The notes under the pieces are model-generated. The model was not told where the DNA came from and did not search any database. It was given only the letters and a program-made list of their open reading frames with translations. The translations under genes and the position numbers were made by a program. A DNA stretch of 64,000 nt from CAZNGF01 sp964572855 (GTDB taxonomy: Bacteria > Bipolaricaulota > Bipolaricaulia > RBG-16-55-9 > JAJCYT01), in NCBI GenBank assembly GCA_964572855.1, contig CAZNGF010000002.1, forward strand, positions 1-64,000, given 5' to 3'. Shown here in pieces: positions 37,455 to 43,921 of the stretch; the stretch's first letter is position 1; every line of letters starts with the position of its first letter.

Positions 37455-38255
37455 ATGCAGCGCCGCGTCGGACGCACGCAATCGCAGCGCGAGACAGCCC
37501 AAACGGCCCGTCTCCGTCGTGAGGTGTCCGTCGCGCGCAGCGGTGTCACGCCACCACAACCGCAAGAAACCTTGCACGTGGTCGCTAAGCGCCAGTTGGG
37601 GCTCATCGATCCGATGAGCGTGGTCTTATGTGGTTACGCGGGTCAAACCGATCGTTTCTTCATGGAAGCATCTACAAGGGCAAACCAAGCGAAAGCCTGG
37701 GGCGCAAAGCTACGGCCTTCTAGGTCCGCACGAACAAGGCAAACCCGCCGCGAGGCGGCGACGCAAAGCCACGGGTCTCTTGCAGACAGCCGGGCTACCG
37801 TAGCGTACCTAATGGTGGCAGAGCCGCTAGATGCGACATCATTAGGAGGTGCTTTTTATGAAGAAAGTAAGCATGTTGTTTGCGACGTTTGCGGTGTTGG
37901 GCATGGTGACAATGGCCGTTTGGGCCGGCAACAGCGACAAGGCGCAGGTTGGCTTCTCGTTGGAGCAGTACTTTTCACTGGAAGTCAAAAACGGCGCCAA
38001 CGTCGAGTTCGGCACGCTGGACGCCCTGGCCGGGCCGTTCGAGAAGAAAAACGGTTCCGCGCTCAAGGTCGACAGCAACACGAGCTGGAGCATCAGCACC
38101 AGCAAAGCGGTGCTGACGAGCCCCAACGGCGCCAACGCCGACACCGTACTCAACGCCCTGGCCGTCTCGCTCGAAACCGAGAGCGGGATAGGCAAAGACG
38201 CGGACATCAAGGTGGATTACGCCTTGGACAACCTCGAGGACCTGCCCACGGGTGA
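37455..38255 (+). CDS. uncertain basic ORF beginning upstream of the riboswitch
   Basis: AAAGGAGGTGTGACCC gives the ATG at 37455 a near-ideal SD. The first 60 codons are Arg/Gln-rich with GC-rich third positions, so this part could be translated. The frame then runs through both aptamers and over 400 bases of the pilin-like gene before a stop, which makes the 3' half implausible as coding. It may be a short leader with a lost stop, or a translated element that interacts with aptamer folding. Confidence 0.2.
   Translation: MQRRVGRTQSQRETAQTARLRREVSVARSGVTPPQPQETLHVVAKRQLGLIDPMSVVLCGYAGQTDRFFMEASTRANQAKAWGAKLRPSRSARTRQTRREAATQSHGSLADSRATVAYLMVAEPLDATSLGGAFYEESKHVVCDVCGVGHGDNGRLGRQQRQGAGWLLVGAVLFTGSQKRRQRRVRHAGRPGRAVREEKRFRAQGRQQHELEHQHQQSGADEPQRRQRRHRTQRPGRLARNRERDRQRRGHQGGLRLGQPRGPAHG
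37676..37729 (+). promoter_or_regulatory. partial GEMM aptamer (cyclic-di-GMP-I type), first of a tandem
   Basis: AAGGGCAAACC, a GAAA-capped P2 helix, GGGCGCAAAGCTACGG and a P3-like stem (CGGCCT / AGGTCCG) match the 5' two-thirds of GEMM-I RNAs. The conserved 3' segment (AGCCGGGTTACCG-like) is missing, so this copy looks truncated or specialised. Its P3 3' strand overlaps the predicted P1 5' strand of the next aptamer. Confidence 0.6.
37722..37857 (+). promoter_or_regulatory. GEMM riboswitch (cyclic-di-GMP-I type) with translational expression platform
   Basis: AAGGCAAACC (37736 on), P2 capped by GCGA, GACGCAAAGCCACGGG, P3 (GTCT / AGAC), AGCCGGGCTACCG to 37800: a complete GEMM-I core. Predicted P1 pairs AGGTCCGC (37722-37729) with GCGTACCT (37803-37810), one mismatch. 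The alternative pairs CCTAATG (37808-37814) with CATTAGG (37840-37846), which covers the SD AGGAGG of the downstream gene. The two are mutually exclusive, so ligand binding should free the SD (on-switch). Ligand identity and polarity are inferred. Confidence 0.85.
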
Positions 38256-38295
38256 CTATGTCGTCGAGGTGACGTTTACGGGTAGCACCAAGTAA
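37858..38295 (+). CDS. secreted pilin-like beta-sandwich protein 1
   Basis: 145 aa from ATG 37858 with TTAGGAGGT at spacing about 8. Signal peptide MKKVSMLFATFAVLGMVTMA, cleavage near AVWAG. The mature 120 residues are all beta-strands; SWSISTSKAVL and the ending LPTGDYVVEVTFTGSTK resemble DUF4402/spore-coat-U and Csu-pilin folds. Likely subunit of a surface fibre. Regulated by the tandem aptamers directly upstream; followed by a terminator. Confidence 0.65.
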   Translation: MKKVSMLFATFAVLGMVTMAVWAGNSDKAQVGFSLEQYFSLEVKNGANVEFGTLDALAGPFEKKNGSALKVDSNTSWSISTSKAVLTSPNGANADTVLNALAVSLETESGIGKDADIKVDYALDNLEDLPTGDYVVEVTFTGSTK

Positions 38296-38339
38296 CCCAC
38301 ATAAGGCTGCCACATAGGACCACTGCTGCAAGCAAGCAC

Positions 38340-38369
38340 GCGGGGGCGGGTCAAGCGACCTGCCCCCGC
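38340..38369 (+). terminator. terminator after pilin-like gene 1
   Basis: GC-rich stem with GCGGGGGC pairing GCCCCCGC and GGT pairing ACC around a 6-base loop, followed by CTCATTGT. The T-tract is short. Confidence 0.6.
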
Positions 38370-38479
38370 CTCATTGTCCCCGACCGCCCAAGGTCATCGT
38401 CGTTACAGGGGGGCCTGCGTGGGTACGCTAGAATTGGGTACAATCTCCGTATCCACCCCGCTCCCGGAGGCTTTTGGCG

Positions 38480-39247
38480 ATGGATTCAGAACAACTTCTT
38501 GCGCAACTGGCTCGGCTGCACGCCCAAGCCGCGCCGCAGGATCAAATCCTCAAGCTCAAGGAGGAGCTCGTTGAGGCCAACGTCGGCCTCGTGACCTCGA
38601 TAGCCAAGCGCTTCGTCCACTCCGGCGAACCCTTAGAGGATCTCGTTCAGGCCGGCTACATCGGCCTCCTCAACGCCGTCCACAACTTCGACCTCAACCG
38701 CGGCACCAAGTTCTCGACTTACGCCACTTACCTCATCCAGGGCGAAATCCGGCACCACATCCGCGACAAGAACACCACCATCCGCCTGCCGCAGTGGCTT
38801 CAAAAGCTGAGCCAACAGGTCAAGCGCGCCGAGGAGCGTTTCTATCAGGAACACGGACGCCTGCCCACCATCGCCCAGCTTTCCGACGCCCTCAACATCG
38901 AGGAGGACGGCATTCGAGAAGCCCTCAAGGCCCGCGAAGCGCTTCATTACGTCTCCATCGATGCCGAGCGTCGAGAAGAGGATCCCCGTCCCCTCGCCTT
39001 CGACCCGAGCAAGATCCGCAGCAAACACCCGGACGAGTTCCCGATCGAGTACAGGATTAAGATCGCCTCCGCCATCGAGACGCTCACCGACCTGCAACAG
39101 CGCGTCATCAACGACCTCTTCTACGCCGGCAAATCCCAAGCCCAGGTGGGCCAGGAGGTCGGTTACTCCCAGCGCCACATCTCCCGCATCAAGCAAGAGG
39201 TCCTCGATGCCATCAGGGGAGAATTCGACGAGCAGGACCCCGAATAA
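38480..39247 (+). CDS. alternative sigma factor (sigma-70 family, SigB/F/G-like)
   Basis: 255 aa from ATG 38480 with CGGAGG at spacing 9. Region 2 is clear (FVHSGEPLEDLVQAGYIGLLNAVHNFD; split for length) with STYATYLIQGEIRHHIRDK; region 3 covers about residues 105-165 and region 4 carries LTDLQQRVINDLFYAG and the helix-turn-helix VGQEVGYSQRHISRIKQE. No region 1. Placed between the two riboswitch-controlled genes; a good candidate for reading the GTCTA-AGGTATA promoters, but that is inference. No anti-sigma gene adjoins. Confidence 0.88.
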   Translation: MDSEQLLAQLARLHAQAAPQDQILKLKEELVEANVGLVTSIAKRFVHSGEPLEDLVQAGYIGLLNAVHNFDLNRGTKFSTYATYLIQGEIRHHIRDKNTTIRLPQWLQKLSQQVKRAEERFYQEHGRLPTIAQLSDALNIEEDGIREALKAREALHYVSIDAERREEDPRPLAFDPSKIRSKHPDEFPIEYRIKIASAIETLTDLQQRVINDLFYAGKSQAQVGQEVGYSQRHISRIKQEVLDAIRGEFDEQDPE

Positions 39248-39248
39248 G

Positions 39249-39277
39249 GTCTACGCGCCCGCGCTTCTAGGTATACT
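39249..39277 (+). promoter_or_regulatory. promoter motif copy B (GTCTA-N15-AGGTATACT)
   Basis: GTCTA at 39249-39253 and AGGTATACT at 39269-39277, 36 bases before the ATG at 39314. Confidence 0.55.
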
Positions 39278-39313
39278 CCCAAGCAACGATGGGACGCGGA
39301 CGGAAGGACGCCC

Positions 39314-39607
39314 ATGAGTGATACCGCCAACGCGGACGATCGGGGGGAGTTCCTCGTGACACTGCTCAGCGACGTCAACAGCGCCATTAGCGAACTGGTC
39401 GACCTCAGCGTCGCCTGGTCGAACGGCGACTTCCCGCGCGCCCACGCCAAGTGCGACTTGGTTTTCGCGCGACTCGAGCGCGCCGCCGCGGCCGCCCAGG
39501 GAGAAGCAACCCGTTCGGCGCGTGCCCAACGTTACCTCCACCAGCTGGACGACGTTCGCGACCAACTGACCCCGCTGCGCCCCATCCTCGCCAACCGCAT
39601 CGGTTAA
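39314..39607 (+). CDS. small helical protein of unknown function
   Basis: 97 aa; ATG after GGAAGGA at spacing about 5. All-helical, with heptad-like stretches (residues 12-50 and 55-90), two Asp-rich starts and no signal peptide. Size and helix layout recall flagellar/pilus export chaperones of the FliT kind, but similarity is not convincing. It has its own copy of the cluster promoter, and so probably belongs to the same regulon. Confidence 0.6.
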   Translation: MSDTANADDRGEFLVTLLSDVNSAISELVDLSVAWSNGDFPRAHAKCDLVFARLERAAAAAQGEATRSARAQRYLHQLDDVRDQLTPLRPILANRIG

Positions 39608-39624
39608 GCCTTCATCCCGTGAAT

Positions 39625-39652
39625 GTCTAACTCGGCCGCTTCCAGGTATAAT
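39625..39652 (+). promoter_or_regulatory. promoter motif copy C (GTCTA-N14-AGGTATAAT)
   Basis: GTCTA at 39625-39629 and AGGTATAAT at 39644-39652, upstream of the riboswitch at 39676. Confidence 0.6.
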
Positions 39653-39675
39653 CATTACCGCGGTCAAATGCCGCC

Positions 39676-39782
39676 GTGAAGAAGCCACAGCTTCACATCG
39701 CGAAAAAGGTAAACCCGCCGCGAGACGGGGACACAAAGCCACGGGTCTCTAGAAGACAGCCGGGCCGCCGAAGGGGTGAAGC
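39676..39782 (+). promoter_or_regulatory. GEMM riboswitch (cyclic-di-GMP-I type) with SD-sequestering P1
   Basis: AAGGTAAACC, P2 capped by GCGA, GGACACAAAGCCACGGG, P3 (GTCT / AGAC) and AGCCGGGCCGCCG (39705-39770) form the aptamer. Two core changes, GCAAACC to GTAAACC and GACGCAAAG to GACACAAAG, are compensatory for a core C-G to U-A pair. GCTTCAC (39690-39696) can pair with GTGAAG at 39676-39681 upstream, or with GTGAAGC (39776-39782), which abuts the ATG and contains the SD. Ligand-stabilised P1 would favour the latter, giving an off-switch; inferred. Confidence 0.83.
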
Positions 39783-40298
39783 ATGAGACACGCAAACCTT
39801 AGCTTGCTCGCGCTTGGCGCGCTGCTCGTTTTCGTCGGCGGCTTTTGGGCCGATGGTGCAACCCAGACCGAGGTCGTTTTTCACCTCGCGCCGTTTCAAA
39901 CCCTCTCGCTGGCGGACGGACCCTTCGGTGCGCGCACCGCTTACAGCGTGCACATCCCACAGCCCAGCGCGCGCGAACTCGCCCGCGGTCACGTCGACGT
40001 TCCGGGGGCGGTCACCCTCAACGTCCACAGCAACGCCCCGTGGGTCGTCAACGTCCGCGCCCTCAGTCCGGACATGGGCCACAGCGACGACGGCGCCGTC
40101 ACCAAGCCACTCGCCGACTTTCAACTCCGCGCCGCAAATCGCCCCTACATCACACTCGATACCCAAGACCAACGACTCATCCAGGGAGACCACGGACGCT
40201 TCTCCTTCGAGGTGGACTACCGCGTCCGCTTCGACCCACGCACCCATCGCGACGGCGACTATGCGCTCGACCTCCTCTACACCATCACCAGTCGCTGA
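39783..40298 (+). CDS. secreted pilin-like beta-sandwich protein 2
   Basis: 171 aa. Signal peptide residues 1-26 (LSLLALGALLVFVGGFWADG). The mature part is beta-rich, with a DUF4402-like strand order and a C-terminal FEVDYRVRFD...DYALDLLYTIT strand that parallels the end of pilin-like protein 1. Its start lies directly at the end of the riboswitch. Probably a minor or alternative fibre subunit. Confidence 0.6.
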   Translation: MRHANLSLLALGALLVFVGGFWADGATQTEVVFHLAPFQTLSLADGPFGARTAYSVHIPQPSARELARGHVDVPGAVTLNVHSNAPWVVNVRALSPDMGHSDDGAVTKPLADFQLRAANRPYITLDTQDQRLIQGDHGRFSFEVDYRVRFDPRTHRDGDYALDLLYTITSR

Positions 40299-40352
40299 CC
40301 TATGTGGACGTGCGTCCTTGCCGCTGCGCTCAGTTCCCGCCAAACTGACCTC

Positions 40353-41390
40353 ATGAAGCCGCCCATCTACCTACTCATCGCCGCAGTGGTCCTGATTGTT
40401 GTCGCCCCGCCGGCCCAGGCGCTTCGCCTCTCCCGAATCGAGTTCGACCTCTCCCTCCCGCCCGGCGCGCGGGAAACCTTTTCCTTCCACGTTTTCAACG
40501 ACGAGGCGGAGGAAACCACCGTTTCGCTCTCGCTGGCCGACTGGGATCGAACGCTCGACGGCGAGAATCGTTTCTTCGAGCCCGGCACCAACGCGCGCTC
40601 GGCCAGCGATTGGATCACCTTCGCCCCCAACCAGTTCACCCTCGCGCCCGACGAAACCGCCGAGGTCCGCTTCACCCTCAACGTCCCCCCCGACGTCCGC
40701 GGCACCCACTGGGCAGCCCTCTTGGTCGAAGGCTCGCCGCGCGAGGTCGACACCCAGGGCGGGACCACCATCCTCGTTCGCCGCCGTTTCGCCGTCAAGA
40801 TCCTGCAAACCCCTCCCGACACCGGGGCGCAGGACATACGGCTCCTCGGGCTCGACGTCGCGGGCCTTAACCCCCTTACCGTTCACCTTCGCGTCCGCAA
40901 CGCCGGCACGCGCAACCTCGCCGCCGTCAAGGGCCGCCTCGAGCTGCGCGACCAAACCGGCACGCTCGAATCCGTCCCCATCGAGGACTTTCCCATGCTT
41001 CCCGGCGCCGAGCGGCGCGTCACCGTCGCCAGCAAACGCTTCCGCAACGAGCCCTTCCCCGCCGGCCGCTTCCTCGTCCTCGCCATCCTAGATTTCGGCG
41101 GGGACGACCTGCTCGGCGGCCAGCTCAACCTCAACGTCCCAGCTATCCAGCTCGCCCCCCTGGAGCCTCAATTGTCACTGCCTCAGGACCTCGACCGGGA
41201 CGGTCTGTTCGAGGATGTCAACGGAGACGGCCAACTGACCGACGACGACCCCGTCCTCCTCGGCTTCCACTTGGACAATCCGGCCGTCCTCGACAACCAT
41301 CGCCTCTTCGATTACGACAACGACGGCGACGTGGACTTCGACGACGTGCTCGCCCTCCGCGCCCGCGTCGAAACCCAATCCGACGCCTAA
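40353..41390 (+). CDS. pilus-chaperone-like Ig-fold protein with dockerin-like C-terminus
   Basis: 345 aa from ATG 40353; an alternative start at 40302 would put extra residues before the signal peptide (MKPPIYLLIAAVVLIVVAPP). Residues 25-150 resemble PapD-type chaperones: FELSLPPG-like opening FDLSLPPGARETFSFHVFN, FTLAPDETAEVRFTLNVP and GTHWAALLVEG. A second Ig-like domain covers about 155-260. Residues 285-340 contain two EF-hand/dockerin loops (DVNGDGQLTDDD, DYDNDGDVDFDD), which pilus chaperones normally lack. No SD, so probably translated by coupling from the preceding gene. Confidence 0.65.
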   Translation: MKPPIYLLIAAVVLIVVAPPAQALRLSRIEFDLSLPPGARETFSFHVFNDEAEETTVSLSLADWDRTLDGENRFFEPGTNARSASDWITFAPNQFTLAPDETAEVRFTLNVPPDVRGTHWAALLVEGSPREVDTQGGTTILVRRRFAVKILQTPPDTGAQDIRLLGLDVAGLNPLTVHLRVRNAGTRNLAAVKGRLELRDQTGTLESVPIEDFPMLPGAERRVTVASKRFRNEPFPAGRFLVLAILDFGGDDLLGGQLNLNVPAIQLAPLEPQLSLPQDLDRDGLFEDVNGDGQLTDDDPVLLGFHLDNPAVLDNHRLFDYDNDGDVDFDDVLALRARVETQSDA

Positions 41391-41499
41391 GCCCTCCAGC
41401 TGTCCGCTAGACGAATGCCCGCCGCCTGACGGACTTGCGTCCCTGTGCTCCCGACTCCCCCGCGTTACATTGCACACAACATTGGGAAGGAGGACAATC

Positions 41500-42045
41500 A
41501 TGCGAAAGGTGTATTCCTGTTTAGCCCTGCTATTGCTTGCCGTTTCCCTCGTCTCAGCAGTCCCCACAGACGCCTATGCCCGCGACGGTGCGGCCGGCGG
41601 CGTCTTCTTCGATCCGGCCGGTGGTCTCTCCGACGGCGGCGTGCTCCCCATGACCCGTCTAGTACTCGGCAGCGGCTTCACCGTTGCTCATCTCGACATC
41701 CTCTTCGGCATCTCCACCGCGTCCATCCCCAACCCGGGCGTTCGCTTCCTCCCGTATTGGGTCTTGAACTTCCCGCTCAAGTTCAGCTCCCTGGCCGTTC
41801 TCACACCATACTTTGGGGTCTCCCCGGTCCTCTTCACCACCAGCGCACTCGCCGTGCCGCCTGCCGCCGACTGGATCTTCAAGTTCGGCACCACCTTTAC
41901 CTTCGGCGGTTTTGGCTTTTTCGCAGAAACCGGCTTCTTCGTCCCCTTGGCCTCGTTCCCGGCCTTCGCCGTAGGCTTCAGTGTCGATTTCGAATCCATG
42001 GATTCCCTCTTTTGCGACACGTGCATCGACGAATCCGTCTACTGA
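41500..42045 (+). CDS. secreted beta-rich protein, probable small outer-membrane barrel
   Basis: 181 aa from ATG 41500 with GAAGGAGGA at spacing 6. Signal peptide to about residue 29 (VPTDAYA). Mature chain has at least eight amphipathic strands rich in Phe/Gly (FKFGTTFTFGGFGFFAETGF), then a short tail with two Cys (DSLFCDTCIDESVY). Family unrecognised. Own leader region of 109 bases upstream with no clear promoter. Confidence 0.6.
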   Translation: MRKVYSCLALLLLAVSLVSAVPTDAYARDGAAGGVFFDPAGGLSDGGVLPMTRLVLGSGFTVAHLDILFGISTASIPNPGVRFLPYWVLNFPLKFSSLAVLTPYFGVSPVLFTTSALAVPPAADWIFKFGTTFTFGGFGFFAETGFFVPLASFPAFAVGFSVDFESMDSLFCDTCIDESVY

Positions 42046-42134
42046 GTTCCGCCCGTACCGCAGAGCTTGCCGGCGCCGCCCGCAGCCGCAACCTCCCCTT
42101 GGGCAAGCTCCCCCAACGCGCCCGCTCGCCCCGT

Positions 42135-42163
42135 TTGCCGTCGCCATCGGGTCCGCCTACAAT
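42135..42163 (+). promoter_or_regulatory. promoter of the E1-alpha gene (leaderless)
   Basis: TTGCCG at 42135-42140 and TACAAT at 42158-42163, spacer 17; only 7 bases separate the -10 from the ATG and there is no SD. Confidence 0.55.
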
Positions 42164-42170
42164 CCACGCC

Positions 42171-43196
42171 ATGGCCAATCGCAAATCCCACACCCCCGAC
42201 CTCTCAACCGAACAGCGACGCTCGCTCCACCGTTGGATGCGCCTCGGCCGCCTCCTAGACGAACGCCTCCTCAAGCTCCAGCGCCAGGGCCGGATCGCCT
42301 TCTACGGCACTGCAACCGGCGAAGAAGCCGCCGTCGCCGGCAGCGCCTTCGCCCTCTCCCCAGATGACTGGATCTTCCCCGCACTTCGCCAAGGCCTCGC
42401 CGCCCTCATGCGCGGCATGCCTCTCGACGCGTACATCGCCCAGTGCATCGGAAACGCAAAGGACGTGGCGAAAGGACGCCAGATGCCCGTCCACTACGCC
42501 TATCGGGCCGCCAATTTCGTCTCCTGGAGTAGCTGCATCGCCACCCAGCTTCCCCATGCCGTCGGCATGGCTTATGCCGCCCGTCTCAAAAGACACGAAC
42601 GCGTCGCACTCGCTTACCTCGGTGACGGTGCCACCTCCGAGGGCGACTTTCACGTCGCCATGAATTTCGCCGGCGTCTATCGCCTTCCCGTCGTCTTCTT
42701 CTGCCAGAACAACCAATGGGCCATCTCCGTCCCAATCGAACGCCAAACCGCCTCCGCCAACATAGCAGCCAAGGCGGCCGCCTACGGCTTTCACGGCACC
42801 CGAATCGACGGGAACGACGTGCTGGAAGTCTATCGAGCCACCCGAAAAGCCGTACTCAAGGCACGGGCCGGCCAAGGCCCCACCCTCATCGAGGCCGTCA
42901 CCTACCGCGTCGGCAGCCATTCCTCCTCTGACGATCCCACCCGCTACCGCGACCCCGCCGAACACGAAGCCAGGAGCGCCAAGGACCCGATTTCAGCATA
43001 TCGCGAAAAACTCATCGCCGACGCCATCTGGGATCCCGATCGCGAGCTACAGCTCACCCAGGCCCTGGACCAACAAATCACCCGCGCCATCCGAGCGGCC
43101 GAAAACGCACCCTCCCTGCCACCACACACCCTCTTCACCGACGTCTTCGCCCAACCTCCCGCCTCGCTGACCAAACAGCAAAGCCAACGCACCTAA
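42171..43196 (+). CDS. 2-oxoacid dehydrogenase E1 component, alpha subunit
   Basis: 341 aa. ThDP-binding motif GDGATSEGDFHVAMNFAG...NNQWAIS, AFYGTATGEEAAV N-terminal signature and the GSHSSSDDPTRY phosphorylation-loop segment of branched-chain/pyruvate E1-alpha. Decarboxylates 2-oxoacids with the beta subunit, but no E1-beta, E2 or E3 gene adjoins. Leaderless start inferred. lplA elsewhere in the window could lipoylate the matching E2. Confidence 0.92.
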   Translation: MANRKSHTPDLSTEQRRSLHRWMRLGRLLDERLLKLQRQGRIAFYGTATGEEAAVAGSAFALSPDDWIFPALRQGLAALMRGMPLDAYIAQCIGNAKDVAKGRQMPVHYAYRAANFVSWSSCIATQLPHAVGMAYAARLKRHERVALAYLGDGATSEGDFHVAMNFAGVYRLPVVFFCQNNQWAISVPIERQTASANIAAKAAAYGFHGTRIDGNDVLEVYRATRKAVLKARAGQGPTLIEAVTYRVGSHSSSDDPTRYRDPAEHEARSAKDPISAYREKLIADAIWDPDRELQLTQALDQQITRAIRAAENAPSLPPHTLFTDVFAQPPASLTKQQSQRT

Positions 43197-43258
43197 ACCC
43201 CTTGCTTTTCCCCTATCCCGCTCGTTAACCTAGGCCAAACAACTACCTGGAGGCACAC

Positions 43259-43753
43259 ATGCGCCCCACATTCATTGCAATCCTAGCCTCGGTCACCCTC
43301 AGCCTCGCCGCACCCCACGCTCAAGCCCAGTCGGTGTCTATCCTTCAACCCCTCCAAGACGCAACCGTCTGGGGCAGTCAGGTCACGGTACGTTGGACCT
43401 CCGACGACGCCGAGAACGCCGCCGAAACCACACAAACCCACTATCACCTCTTCCTGACAAAGGGCATCCAAACCGAACTGAACCTTCAACCCGACGAACC
43501 CATCGGCTCCGAAGCCATCCACACCACAGAAGAATCGCACACCTACACGGACCTCTCCGCAGGCACATACACCTTTCACGTGGCCCTAGCCGACGAAAAC
43601 CACGTTCCCCTCGAACCAAACGCCATCGCGACCGTCCAATTCAAAGTCCGCACCCCGGACGAACGTCCCACCGCAGACCTCCCCAACTGGCTCATCGTAA
43701 CCGGCGTGGGCGTACTCCTCTTGGGAGCGGTCCTACTCACGCGTACCTTTTAA
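43259..43753 (+). CDS. secreted Ig-like protein with C-terminal membrane anchor
   Basis: 164 aa; ATG after GGAGG. Signal peptide residues 1-23 (APHAQAQ), a Ser/Thr-rich Ig-like domain (VSILQPLQDATVWG; TYTFHVALADENH) over residues 24-130, then a hydrophobic helix near 143-162. Similar extracellular Ig domains start with the Pro-rich VxIxxPxxGxxV pattern seen here. Exposed on the outer face of a membrane; function unknown. Confidence 0.65.
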   Translation: MRPTFIAILASVTLSLAAPHAQAQSVSILQPLQDATVWGSQVTVRWTSDDAENAAETTQTHYHLFLTKGIQTELNLQPDEPIGSEAIHTTEESHTYTDLSAGTYTFHVALADENHVPLEPNAIATVQFKVRTPDERPTADLPNWLIVTGVGVLLLGAVLLTRTF

Positions 43754-43769
43754 GGCAAATTCGCATACA

Positions 43770-43830
43770 GGGGGGCGGGGAAGGGAGGCATGAACCCAAA
43801 ACAAAAACATGCCTCCCTTCCCCGCCTCCC
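43770..43830. terminator. 23-bp inverted repeat, probable bidirectional terminator
   Basis: Arms at 43770-43792 and 43808-43830 pair along 23 bases with a single G-U position; the 15-base loop is A-rich. No T-tract follows on the plus strand. It separates the anchored Ig protein from prs. Stability far exceeds the other terminators here; see findings. Confidence 0.55.
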
Positions 43831-43864
43831 GAATACCCATCGCACACTGCCGACCAAGCTTCGT

Positions 43865-43893
43865 TTGACACGGGACGACACCGACCATACCCT
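43865..43893 (+). promoter_or_regulatory. prs promoter
   Basis: TTGACA at 43865-43870 and TACCCT at 43888-43893, spacer 17, 28 bases upstream of the prs GTG. Confidence 0.6.
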
Positions 43894-43921
43894 ATGCTCA
43901 CTCCACCCAAGGAATGAAACC

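Noticed and set aside
39314..39607. FliT-type flagellar chaperone
   Set aside because: Only size and helix content agree; no flagellar gene is nearby, so no name was assigned.
43790..43921. Upstream extension of prs from 43790
   Set aside because: It would include one arm of the 23-bp inverted repeat and has no PRPP-synthase similarity; the GTG at 43922 fits family start and SD.
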